Assembly: GCA_043772865.1 (NCBI GenBank)
Contig: JAYVFU010000094.1
Span: 1 to 13,712 of the forward strand
DNA length: 13,712 nt
Source of the DNA: JACMMS01 sp043772865
GTDB lineage: Bacteria; Pseudomonadota; Gammaproteobacteria; Burkholderiales; Methylophilaceae
Reading direction: 5' to 3'
Shown: positions 1 to 6,764 of the stretch, in pieces
Numbering within the stretch: position 1 is the stretch's first letter
Layout: each line of letters starts with the position of its first letter
Notes under the pieces: model-generated
The model's input: the letters and a program-made list of their open reading frames with translations, nothing else
Databases searched by the model: none
What the model was told of the DNA's origin: nothing
Program-made: the position numbers and the translations under genes

Positions 1-197
1 TAATTATCGTGGAGTAGCTTGAGGATGTATCTGATGATTAATGGGGAAAAAGTAGCTTTAATTAAAGCTCAAATATTTGAATCAATACTTAATTCTATAA
101 CGGCAAAATAATGGAAACTTTAATTAAAAAATGTGGAAATACAGAATAAGTAATTTATTGGCAACTAATTAATAATATATAAGATTACTAACGAGCT
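1..197. other. AT-rich non-coding left edge
   Basis: No convincing gene is seen. It lies downstream of the minus-strand receiver-Hpt gene. It contains a perfect 16-bp palindrome at 54-69 (AGCTTTAATTAAAGCT) and a second copy of its core TTTAATTAAA at 119-128. A plus-strand reading frame at 34-111 could encode 25 residues behind a GAGG at 21-24, but it is too short to call. I see no GC-rich hairpin with a T-run that would end the minus-strand transcript. Confidence 0.5.
54..69. repeat. 16-bp perfect palindrome
   Basis: AGCTTTAATTAAAGCT reads identically on both strands. The inner ten bases recur at 119-128. It could be a protein-binding site or simply a product of AT-rich sequence. No gene is clearly placed to be controlled by it within the window. 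Confidence 0.4.
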
Positions 198-986
198 TTA
201 AAGCGAATTGATTAATTTACTAAGCTCATCTATGTAGGCATCAATCAGTGGTTTTAGCTCAGTAATCATCGGCTCAATATTTTCTAAGTCACCGTGACGT
301 GCTGTTTGTTCTAATAATATTGATGCTTTGAATAGAGCCGCTGCATCTACCATGGATGTTGTGCCAGCGAGATTATGTGCGATTTGTGCTACGCGAATTG
401 GGTCATCAAGCTCATAAGCTGCAACCAACTGCTCGTATGCCAAGGGCAAAAACCCAAGCATCATACTGACGATTTTTTTCAAATCATCAGGTTTAATCGA
501 TGCAAGTGCTTTAGGTGAGAGCATGTTTTGATCAACCTCTAAAATTGGCTTAGCTTGATTGTATTTCGCATCAGTTTTTGCACGGCTTATTGCCTCAATT
601 TTGCTTAATAACAATTTGGGATCAATGGGTTTAGCAATGTAATCATCCATGCCAGCGGCTAAGCAATGTTTCTCATCATATTTGCTACCGCTAGCGGTAA
701 CCGCAATAATGTGCTTTCTTTGGATAACCCCTCCAGCAGCTTGCTCTCGCCTTCTAATTTCAGCAGTAGCTTCATAACCATCCATGACAGGCATTTGCCC
801 ATCCATTAGTACTAAATCATAAACTTGTTCATCTAGTAGGCTTAGCACCTCAACACCATTGTGCGCTACAAAACATGAATGTCCGGTGCCAGTTAAAATA
901 GCTTGTATAAATAGCTGATTAATTAAATGATCGTCAGCAATGAGTACATTTAATTTTTGTGTCGCTTTATTTTGAACTGAGGGCAA
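198..986 (-). CDS. Receiver-Hpt two-component protein (phosphorelay intermediate)
   Basis: This 262-residue protein joins a CheY-like receiver (about residues 12-135) to a C-terminal histidine phosphotransfer domain (about 165-260). The receiver has the acidic pair D18-D19, the phospho-acceptor D62 in LVLMDGQMP and the conserved K119 in AKP. The Hpt domain carries H204 in AHNLAGTT. There are no membrane segments and no DNA-binding domain, so it should be cytoplasmic and should pass phosphate between partners. The start is a TTG at 986. An AAAGGTG ribosome-binding site (minus strand, 1000-994) sits 7 bases upstream, and no in-frame ATG precedes the receiver core. It is divergent from the hybrid kinase at 1390, its most likely partner. 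Its receiver resembles the kinase's own active receiver (both contain MPVMDGYEAT), suggesting a shared origin. Domain calls are firm; the partnership is inferred from position. Confidence 0.9.
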   Translation of the reverse strand: MPSVQNKATQKLNVLIADDHLINQLFIQAILTGTGHSCFVAHNGVEVLSLLDEQVYDLVLMDGQMPVMDGYEATAEIRRREQAAGGVIQRKHIIAVTASGSKYDEKHCLAAGMDDYIAKPIDPKLLLSKIEAISRAKTDAKYNQAKPILEVDQNMLSPKALASIKPDDLKKIVSMMLGFLPLAYEQLVAAYELDDPIRVAQIAHNLAGTTSMVDAAALFKASILLEQTARHGDLENIEPMITELKPLIDAYIDELSKLINSL

Positions 987-993
987 TTTTTTA

Positions 994-1000
994 CACCTTT
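994..1000 (-). promoter_or_regulatory. Ribosome-binding site deciding a TTG start
   Basis: Read on the minus strand this is AAAGGTG, 7 bases before the TTG at 986. It is the main reason to accept the non-ATG start of the receiver-Hpt gene. Confidence 0.65.
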
Positions 1001-1007
1001 GAGTTTG

Positions 1008-1190
1008 CTATTTATAGTTTTTTCTAATCACAAAATGAATGAAAAAACTAACGCCTATAAATGCAATATGCAGAAAGTATGCCACTTCAAAAAAATTTAA
1101 TAGATAAACTGTATTACTAAATAAAACAATCGTTACAAGTAAATATCCAACAAAATTAAATCCAGCAATATGTTGATTAACTAAATGCAA
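1008..1190 (-). CDS. Possible 60-residue two-helix membrane protein, unknown
   Basis: This is a short open frame from a TTG at 1190 to a TAG at 1008-1010. The product would be almost entirely hydrophobic, with two likely membrane helices (about residues 11-33 and 36-55) and a basic end (RKNYK), the pattern of a small inner-membrane protein. It ends 21 bases before the TTG of the receiver-Hpt gene on the same strand, so the two could be cotranscribed. Against it: no good ribosome-binding site is visible before the TTG, there is no ATG, and AT-rich non-coding DNA readily produces Phe/Ile/Leu-rich frames by chance. I do not recognise a family. The alternative is that this is simply the leader of the receiver-Hpt transcript. 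Confidence 0.3.
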   Translation of the reverse strand: MHLVNQHIAGFNFVGYLLVTIVLFSNTVYLLNFFEVAYFLHIAFIGVSFFIHFVIRKNYK

Positions 1191-1389
1191 ATAAGATTTT
1201 ACTTATTCAGACAACACCATAATTTAATTAATTGCTGTGCCAATAGTTAAATTGAACTGTTTTATAGAGTCTATTTGCTTTAATAAATTTAACCACTTAC
1301 TATTAAGGTGAATGAGTTTTGTGACTATGCAAATAAAAGGTTACTCATTTTTATAAAATATAACTTATTGATTTGAAAGAAATAAACTG

Positions 1390-4300
1390 ATGTATCCAAA
1401 TAAAATTTCTAATCTTGAGTTGCTTTATCAAGGTGATTACAACTTATATGTTGCTAGTATTTCTATTTTAATCTGCATATTCACTTCTTATGTCGCTATA
1501 GATACTTTAAGACGCGTCAACCAGGCTTCAAAAAATACCAATTGGGTATGGATTATTTTAAGCTCAATCAATATGGGCGTTGGTTTTTGGGCAATGAATT
1601 ACATGGGCATACTATCGTTTGTTAATTCAATTGGCAAAACATATGACGGTATATTGACACTACTGTCGATTTTCCCTGCAATCATTATCAGTCTAGTCGC
1701 AATTATTTTAATTAATACTCGCAAAGCTTCTAGAAAAAAACTATTTGTTTCCAGTATTTTGTTTGGCGGAGGCTTTAGCGTTATTCATTATTTGGGTGTA
1801 TTTTCCATACGCTTGCCGGGTCAAATTGCTATTAACCTTTATTGGCTGGTGTTTTCCTTAGTATTCTCTATTTTTATAGCTTATAACGTATTAAAGTTGT
1901 TAACTAAATCACGTTTGGTCGGTCAGTTTTATGAAGTGGTTGCTGCAGTGGTGCTAAGCATATCGGCCTGGACAATGCACTTTGTCGCCATGGTCTCCAC
2001 TTATTACATTAAAACCCCAACTAATAGGCTGTCACAAGTAGAAATTAATGCACATCAACTTGCGATTTTAATCACAAGCGTTGTTTTAATTACATTATTG
2101 TTGTTGGTTTTTTCTTATATTGTGGGGTACAGCAAATTTAAAAAATCGCAACAACATAGTGAGCGAGATTTAGCCTTACTCATTGAAACTATTGAGGATT
2201 ACGCCATTATTAAATTAGATATTTATGGCTATATCAAATCTTGGAACACCAGTGCTGAGCGTATGCACGGCTACAGTAATGAAGATGTTTTAGGTCGAAG
2301 TTTTGCCATTTTTTATCCAAAAACCGAAACATTGTATGGGCGAACTTCTGAAATTTTAGAGCAAGCTTTTATGTTAACCAAATTTGAGGAAGAGGGTTAT
2401 CGTTACCGAAAAGATGGTAGTAAGTTTTGGGCTAATACAGTGATACGTCCCATATCAGTCTTAGCTGGAAGACATGAAGGCTTTTCAATGGTGACACGTG
2501 ACTTTACTAGACGAAAAACGGCCGAAGAAACGATTAATCAAAAACAGCAGTTTATTAATCGTATTACTGATTCTATGAGGGAGGCTGTTTATGTTGTAGA
2601 CCAAAATGGATTTTTAATTTTCATTAATCCAGAAGCTGAGCGGTTGTTAGGCTGGAAGTGGGAAGAAATTCAATACTGTAATATGCACTCGATTGTTCAT
2701 CCACCAAGAGAAGATGGCAAACATTTAAAATATGAAGAGTCATTTGTCAGGCTATCGATGTTAGAAAAAGACGTAATACACTCTAATGAGCACTATTTTA
2801 CGTCTAAAGATGGAACTCGGTTTCCCGTAGCAATGAGTGCTTCACCATTGCGAAATGGCGAAGAAATTACTGGCAGTGTGGTACTTTTTAGAAATATCGA
2901 AAATGAAAAAATGATTGCTGAAACCCTTAAGCAAAGTGCCTCTCGCCTGCGAGAATTACTTGAATTAAGTCCAATTGCGGTGAGGATTTCTTCCATCAGT
3001 ACTGGCGAAATTATCTTCGCTAATCAGAGCTTTGCCCACTTAATACATTTAGATACAGACAAAGTTTTGGGTGCAAAGCCCACTAATTTTCATCAAAACC
3101 CCGAAGATTACACCGAAATCGCCAAACTTGCAGCAGAAGGTCACCCTACTGTTAACCGTTTGCTCAAGCTTCAAACAGCTCATTTAGACCAGATTTGGTG
3201 TTTAGCTTCTTATTTTTGTATTGAGTATGAGGGTGAGCGTGCAATTTTAGGCTGGTTATATGATGTGACAGAGTTAAAGCACGCGCAAGAAATAGCTGAA
3301 GATGCCGTACACATAAAGTCACAATTTTTATCTACAATGAGCCATGAAATCCGTACGCCAATGAATGGTGTGGTGGGTATGGTGGATTTACTTTTGGATT
3401 CTGAATTAGATGATCAGCAGCGTAATTTTGCAAAAACAATTAAAGAATCGGCAAATGCTTTATTAGATGTAATTAATGATATTTTAGACTTTTCTAAAAT
3501 TGAAGCTGGCAAGTTAGAAATAATTTCGAAGCAATTTAATCTAATGAAATTAGTTGAAGGCTGTGTTGATTTACTGGCGACAAATGCGCGACAAAAACAG
3601 ATTACATTGATGAGTTATGTTGATCCGAGAACCCCTTCTATTTTATTGGGAGATGAAGGGCGTATTAGGCAGGTCATTATCAATTTATTGGGTAATGCCA
3701 TTAAATTTACAAATCATGGTGAAGTATCTTTAACCACCAGCATAATTATTCGTGAAGAACATGAATGTTTGATTAGAGTGGAGCTAAAAGACACGGGTAT
3801 TGGTATGAACCAAAGTGTAATTGAAACCCTGTTCCAGCCATTTATACAAGGCGATGGGTCGATTACAAGGCTTTATGGAGGTACTGGTTTGGGGTTGACA
3901 ATTTCTAAACGCTTAGTGGAAGCAATGGGCGGTCAAATAGGTATTACTAGTAAAGTGAATAAAGGTTCAACGTTTTGGTTTGAAATCAATTTAGGCATTG
4001 AAAATAATCAATCTGCAGAATGGAGTTTTAATTTTATTGCAGGTAGAACGGCATTGATTATGGCCCCACCATGTGCGGCGCGTAGCATTATTGTTAAAAG
4101 CTTATCTACATGGGGCATACATGGTAAAGAGGTTTGTGATGAAGTTACATTAATGACAGTGTTAGCGCAAGAGCAAGAGTTTGATTTAGTGCTCCTTACT
4201 TCTTTAGTTGAAGGCTTAGATTTAGCCAAAACTAAACAGCTAATACGAGAACACAACCCTAGGCAGCGTATTTTAGTGCTATCTGAAGCAAGTAAACTAA

Positions 4301-5247
4301 TTACAGATTTTGATGAAAGAACTACCTACTGCCCGTTATTACCTATTAAACAATCTATATTATTTGATGCGATTTTGCTTACTTTAGATCGTAGACAAAC
4401 TTTCAATCAAGCGCTTATCACACGTAAACGTCAAACTGACTATATTGTTCCGCTCAATATAGTGGATCAGGAAATATCTATTTTATTAGTGGATGACAAT
4501 ATTATTAATCAAAAAGTGGCTGAAAATCAGCTAAGCCGACTTAATTATAAGTTCACTACTGTGAGTAATGGTGCCGAGGCAGTAGCCACATTAAATTCCA
4601 ATCACTTTGATTTGATTTTAATGGATTGCCACATGCCAGTGATGGACGGATATGAAGCGACTAAAATTATCCGCGAGCAAGAGCAATCAACTGGGGAACA
4701 TATTCCAATCATTGCCATGACAGCTAATGCAATGAGCGGTGACCGTGAGCTTTGCCTGAGTGCAGGTATGGATGCTTATTTATCAAAACCTATTCAGGCG
4801 GCAGAGCTACAAAGCCTGCTAGAAGGTTGGATACAAAAAATAATACTAGATGCCAATAAAAAAACAGATGACCCTCAAGTTATTCGACAGGTAGTCGATA
4901 TAGATAGGCTAATTGACGTATTTGGAAATGATAAGCACGTTATTAGAAATATATTAGATATTTTCAATGAAAGCATGGTCGATACCATGCTCAAGTTAAC
5001 CAAGGCTGTTAAAGAATCAAATTATGTGCAAATTAAGCAGCTTGGTCATCAAATTGCTGGTTCTGCATCTAACATAGGTTTGGAGGTACTAAGTGATTTG
5101 GGGCGCTCATTTGAACATATTGCGTTAGTACACAGTGCTAACAAAAATAGTGATTTGAAACATCTTAAAGCTGAGGCAAAAGAGTTACTAACTGCAACGG
5201 AAGTAGCACTTAATGATGTAGCGGCATTTAGTGTTGCTTATGTTTAA
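1390..5247 (+). CDS. MHYT-PAS-PAS-PAS hybrid sensor histidine kinase with receiver and Hpt
   Basis: This 1285-residue membrane-bound hybrid kinase starts at the ATG at 1390 behind a weak GAAAGA. About seven helices fill residues 18-247 in an MHYT-like arrangement. Its three motifs are M69-N70-Y71, I132-H133-Y134 and M196-H197-F198, so only the third keeps Met-His. Three PAS domains follow (about 260-378, 385-510, 515-635). The HisKA domain has H652 in MSHEIRTPMNG. The ATPase domain has N769 in the N box, D801 in DTGIGM and the YGGTGLGL loop near 829-836. A receiver-like region (about 880-1005) has T937 where the phospho-acceptor Asp belongs. A second receiver is intact (D1035, D1036, D1079, K1133). 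A C-terminal Hpt carries H1220 in GHQIAGSA. Phosphate should flow H652 to D1079 to H1220 and on to a response regulator, most simply the receiver-HD-GYP protein 73 bp downstream. The input signal is unknown. Confidence 0.93.
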   Translation: MYPNKISNLELLYQGDYNLYVASISILICIFTSYVAIDTLRRVNQASKNTNWVWIILSSINMGVGFWAMNYMGILSFVNSIGKTYDGILTLLSIFPAIIISLVAIILINTRKASRKKLFVSSILFGGGFSVIHYLGVFSIRLPGQIAINLYWLVFSLVFSIFIAYNVLKLLTKSRLVGQFYEVVAAVVLSISAWTMHFVAMVSTYYIKTPTNRLSQVEINAHQLAILITSVVLITLLLLVFSYIVGYSKFKKSQQHSERDLALLIETIEDYAIIKLDIYGYIKSWNTSAERMHGYSNEDVLGRSFAIFYPKTETLYGRTSEILEQAFMLTKFEEEGYRYRKDGSKFWANTVIRPISVLAGRHEGFSMVTRDFTRRKTAEETINQKQQFINRITDSMREAVYVVDQNGFLIFINPEAERLLGWKWEEIQYCNMHSIVHPPREDGKHLKYEESFVRLSMLEKDVIHSNEHYFTSKDGTRFPVAMSASPLRNGEEITGSVVLFRNIENEKMIAETLKQSASRLRELLELSPIAVRISSISTGEIIFANQSFAHLIHLDTDKVLGAKPTNFHQNPEDYTEIAKLAAEGHPTVNRLLKLQTAHLDQIWCLASYFCIEYEGERAILGWLYDVTELKHAQEIAEDAVHIKSQFLSTMSHEIRTPMNGVVGMVDLLLDSELDDQQRNFAKTIKESANALLDVINDILDFSKIEAGKLEIISKQFNLMKLVEGCVDLLATNARQKQITLMSYVDPRTPSILLGDEGRIRQVIINLLGNAIKFTNHGEVSLTTSIIIREEHECLIRVELKDTGIGMNQSVIETLFQPFIQGDGSITRLYGGTGLGLTISKRLVEAMGGQIGITSKVNKGSTFWFEINLGIENNQSAEWSFNFIAGRTALIMAPPCAARSIIVKSLSTWGIHGKEVCDEVTLMTVLAQEQEFDLVLLTSLVEGLDLAKTKQLIREHNPRQRILVLSEASKLITDFDERTTYCPLLPIKQSILFDAILLTLDRRQTFNQALITRKRQTDYIVPLNIVDQEISILLVDDNIINQKVAENQLSRLNYKFTTVSNGAEAVATLNSNHFDLILMDCHMPVMDGYEATKIIREQEQSTGEHIPIIAMTANAMSGDRELCLSAGMDAYLSKPIQAAELQSLLEGWIQKIILDANKKTDDPQVIRQVVDIDRLIDVFGNDKHVIRNILDIFNESMVDTMLKLTKAVKESNYVQIKQLGHQIAGSASNIGLEVLSDLGRSFEHIALVHSANKNSDLKHLKAEAKELLTATEVALNDVAAFSVAYV

Positions 5248-5307
5248 AACGATTTTTAAATCAGTGTTTAAAATAGTGTTTATTTAGTTTATTAACCAAA
5301 CTCTTTG

Positions 5308-5313
5308 TAAGGA
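5308..5313 (+). promoter_or_regulatory. Ribosome-binding site of the HD-GYP gene
   Basis: TAAGGA lies 7 bases before the ATG at 5321 and fixes that start. The 73-bp gap after the kinase also holds two direct copies of AGTGTTTA (5263-5270 and 5275-5282). It contains no terminator, which fits cotranscription with the kinase. Confidence 0.6.
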
Positions 5314-5320
5314 TTTAGCA

Positions 5321-6373
5321 ATGCAAGTGCTTATTGTGGATGACCACCAATCTAACATTAATTTAATTACCGCTATGTTAGAAAAAATAGATCACATTGA
5401 GCCAATTGAGTACACTAATCCCAAGCAAGCACTTGCCTGGTGTGAGCATAATAATCCTGATTTAGTGTTAATAGATTACATGATGCCCGAAATGGATGGC
5501 ATACAATTTATACAATTGTTTCGTAAACTCCAAGGTAAAAGCGCTATTCCAGTAATGATGGTCACGGCTTACACAGAGACGGCCGTGCGCCATTTAGCTT
5601 TACAGGCGAGTGCTAATGATTGCTTGTATAAGCCAGTTGACCGGATTGATTTGACTGCAAAAGTTAAAAATATGTTGAGCTTACGTAAAGCACAACTGCA
5701 ACTTACCAATCGAGCAACTTGGCTTACAGAAGAGGTGAAGAGAACTGCGGCTCAAGTAGTATCTCGTGAAAAAGAAGTCACATTACGATTATCGCGAGCC
5801 GCAGAATGTCGTGATGCAGAAACTGGCACCCACGTTTTACGTATGGCATACTACGCGCAACATATTGCAATTAATTTAGGGCTTTCAGAACCTGATTGCC
5901 AGTTAATATTAGATGCAGCACCTCTGCACGATATTGGCAAAATAGGTGTACCAGATCATATTTTGCTAAAACACACAGCATTAGATGATGAAGAGTGGGT
6001 GGTGATGCGTAAACATCCAGAGTTTGGTATGAATATTCTTAAAGGCAGCACTTCAAAGCTATTGCAGGCTGGGGAAGCGATTGCTTATTCGCATCATGAG
6101 AAATATGATGGCAGTGGTTATCCACAAGGTTTAGCCGGTGAAAAAATCCCTTTATTTGGTCGTATTTGTGCTATTGCCGATGTCTTTGATGCCCTAACAA
6201 CTGTGCGACCCTACAAACATGCTTGGGATATTGAGACTGCTACTGATTATGTGAAACAGCAAAGTGGCACGCATTTTGATCCAAAGTGTGTGCAAGCATT
6301 TTTTGCTAATTGGGAAAATATTTTAGATATTCGCGAAAAGCACTCTGACATTGAAGAAGTAATTATTTTATAG
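5321..6373 (+). CDS. Receiver-HD-GYP response regulator, predicted c-di-GMP phosphodiesterase
   Basis: This 350-residue cytoplasmic protein has an N-terminal receiver (about 1-120) with the acidic pair D7-D8, phospho-acceptor D52 in LIDYMMP and a KPV lysine. A helical linker follows, then an HD-GYP domain (about 150-335). The metal-binding H203-D204 sits in PLHDIGKIG, and the diagnostic HHEKYDGSGYP spans 258-268, including G266-Y267-P268. HD-GYP enzymes hydrolyse c-di-GMP to pGpG or GMP; all visible signature residues are present, so activity is expected. The order receiver then HD-GYP matches RpfG. It follows a hybrid kinase ending in Hpt, as RpfG is partnered by RpfC, so D52 probably receives phosphate from H1220 of that kinase. 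The ATG at 5321 has a good TAAGGA site. Domain identity is firm; the kinase partnership is inferred. Confidence 0.95.
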   Translation: MQVLIVDDHQSNINLITAMLEKIDHIEPIEYTNPKQALAWCEHNNPDLVLIDYMMPEMDGIQFIQLFRKLQGKSAIPVMMVTAYTETAVRHLALQASANDCLYKPVDRIDLTAKVKNMLSLRKAQLQLTNRATWLTEEVKRTAAQVVSREKEVTLRLSRAAECRDAETGTHVLRMAYYAQHIAINLGLSEPDCQLILDAAPLHDIGKIGVPDHILLKHTALDDEEWVVMRKHPEFGMNILKGSTSKLLQAGEAIAYSHHEKYDGSGYPQGLAGEKIPLFGRICAIADVFDALTTVRPYKHAWDIETATDYVKQQSGTHFDPKCVQAFFANWENILDIREKHSDIEEVIIL

Positions 6374-6439
6374 GCCTGATAAAATTACGTATTGAATAAA
6401 GTTAGTTATTGAATGGATGCGCAAGTAATAAGTTAGCTA

Positions 6440-6479
6440 ATCAATCAATTAAGCGCGTGAAATGAATGATTGATTTTTT
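6440..6479 (+). terminator. Weak hairpin plus T-run after the HD-GYP gene
   Basis: ATCAATCA (6440-6447) pairs perfectly with TGATTGAT (6467-6474) across a 19-base loop and is followed directly by five Ts. An outer pairing AGCTAA (6435-6440) with TTAGCT (6478-6483) competes with this fold. The stem has only two G-C pairs and a long loop, so it is a poor intrinsic terminator. It is nevertheless the only candidate after the signalling genes. Confidence 0.25.
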
Positions 6480-6533
6480 AGCTAGTCAAATTTGTAGAAA
6501 ATTATTACCACCTCGAAACACCTGACCATCACA

Positions 6534-6560
6534 AAGCTACAAAAACCCCAAGCTACAAAA
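6534..6560 (+). repeat. Direct repeat AAGCTACAAAA, two copies
   Basis: Identical 11-mers occupy 6534-6544 and 6550-6560, 16 bases apart. An inverted CTACAAA (TTTGTAG) lies at 6491-6497. The function is unknown; they could be binding half-sites. Confidence 0.4.
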
Positions 6561-6595
6561 TGTTGCTTGTTTTAGTCAATATCTCTCATCAATAT

Positions 6596-6609
6596 CTGAT
6601 TTAAATCAA
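6596..6609. promoter_or_regulatory. FNR/Anr-like box upstream of rnr
   Basis: CTGATTTAAATCAA matches the FNR-family consensus TTGAT-N4-ATCAA at nine of ten positions. Its inner 12 bases are a perfect palindrome. It sits about 50 bases before the start point implied by the promoter candidate, which is not one of the usual FNR activation distances, so either the start point is wrong or the site acts differently. This is a pattern match only. Confidence 0.4.
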
Positions 6610-6619
6610 TGATTAATTT

Positions 6620-6647
6620 TTGATTTTAGTCTGCATCATGCTACTAT
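6620..6647 (+). promoter_or_regulatory. Candidate sigma-70 promoter for rnr
   Basis: TTGATT (6620-6625, four of six to TTGACA) and TACTAT (6642-6647, four of six to TATAAT) are separated by 16 bases. Transcription would begin near 6654, leaving a leader of about 110 bases before rnr. Confidence 0.35.
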
Positions 6648-6674
6648 TTTAAGTCAAAAGTAGAGTGTCAATTT

Positions 6675-6697
6675 TAAATTGCAGCGATAGCAATTTA
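6675..6697 (+). promoter_or_regulatory. Inverted repeat / hairpin in the rnr leader
   Basis: TAAATTGC (6675-6682) and GCAATTTA (6690-6697) form a perfect 8-bp stem around the 7-base loop AGCGATA. The loop bases GCGATA (6684-6689) are also complementary to TATCGC (6696-6701), giving an alternative, mutually exclusive 6-bp hairpin. It could be an RNA control element or a DNA operator. Confidence 0.4.
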
Positions 6698-6764
6698 TCG
6701 CATTAATCGTACAGAAAATCTAGGTCATCTCTAAATCCAAAGTATAAAGTCAAAGAGCAAAGCT

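Larger units (their letters stand above)
6374..6764. other. 391-bp intergenic region upstream of rnr
   Basis: This is the longest gene-free stretch. From left to right it holds a weak hairpin with T-run (6440-6479) and CTACAAA repeats (inverted at 6491-6497, direct within 6534-6560). Next come a direct repeat TCAATATCT (6576-6584 and 6589-6597) and an FNR-like palindrome (6596-6609). A possible promoter (6620-6647) and an inverted repeat in the presumed leader (6675-6697) complete it. No open frame worth calling and no tRNA was found. The density of repeats suggests real regulatory content. Confidence 0.6.

Noticed and set aside
1191..1389. Promoters in the divergent gap before the hybrid kinase
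   Set aside because: TATAAA-like and TTGAAC-like strings are present (1352-1357, 1252-1257), but no pair has acceptable spacing, so none can be assigned with confidence.
2793..4256. Minus-strand frames (2793-2996 and 4008-4256) inside the hybrid kinase
   Set aside because: They are opposite to PAS and pseudo-receiver coding sequence and have no features of their own.
6675..6701. H-type pseudoknot in the rnr leader
   Set aside because: The loop-downstream pairing would need a connecting loop of zero bases across a 7-8 bp stem, which is sterically implausible; alternative hairpins fit better.
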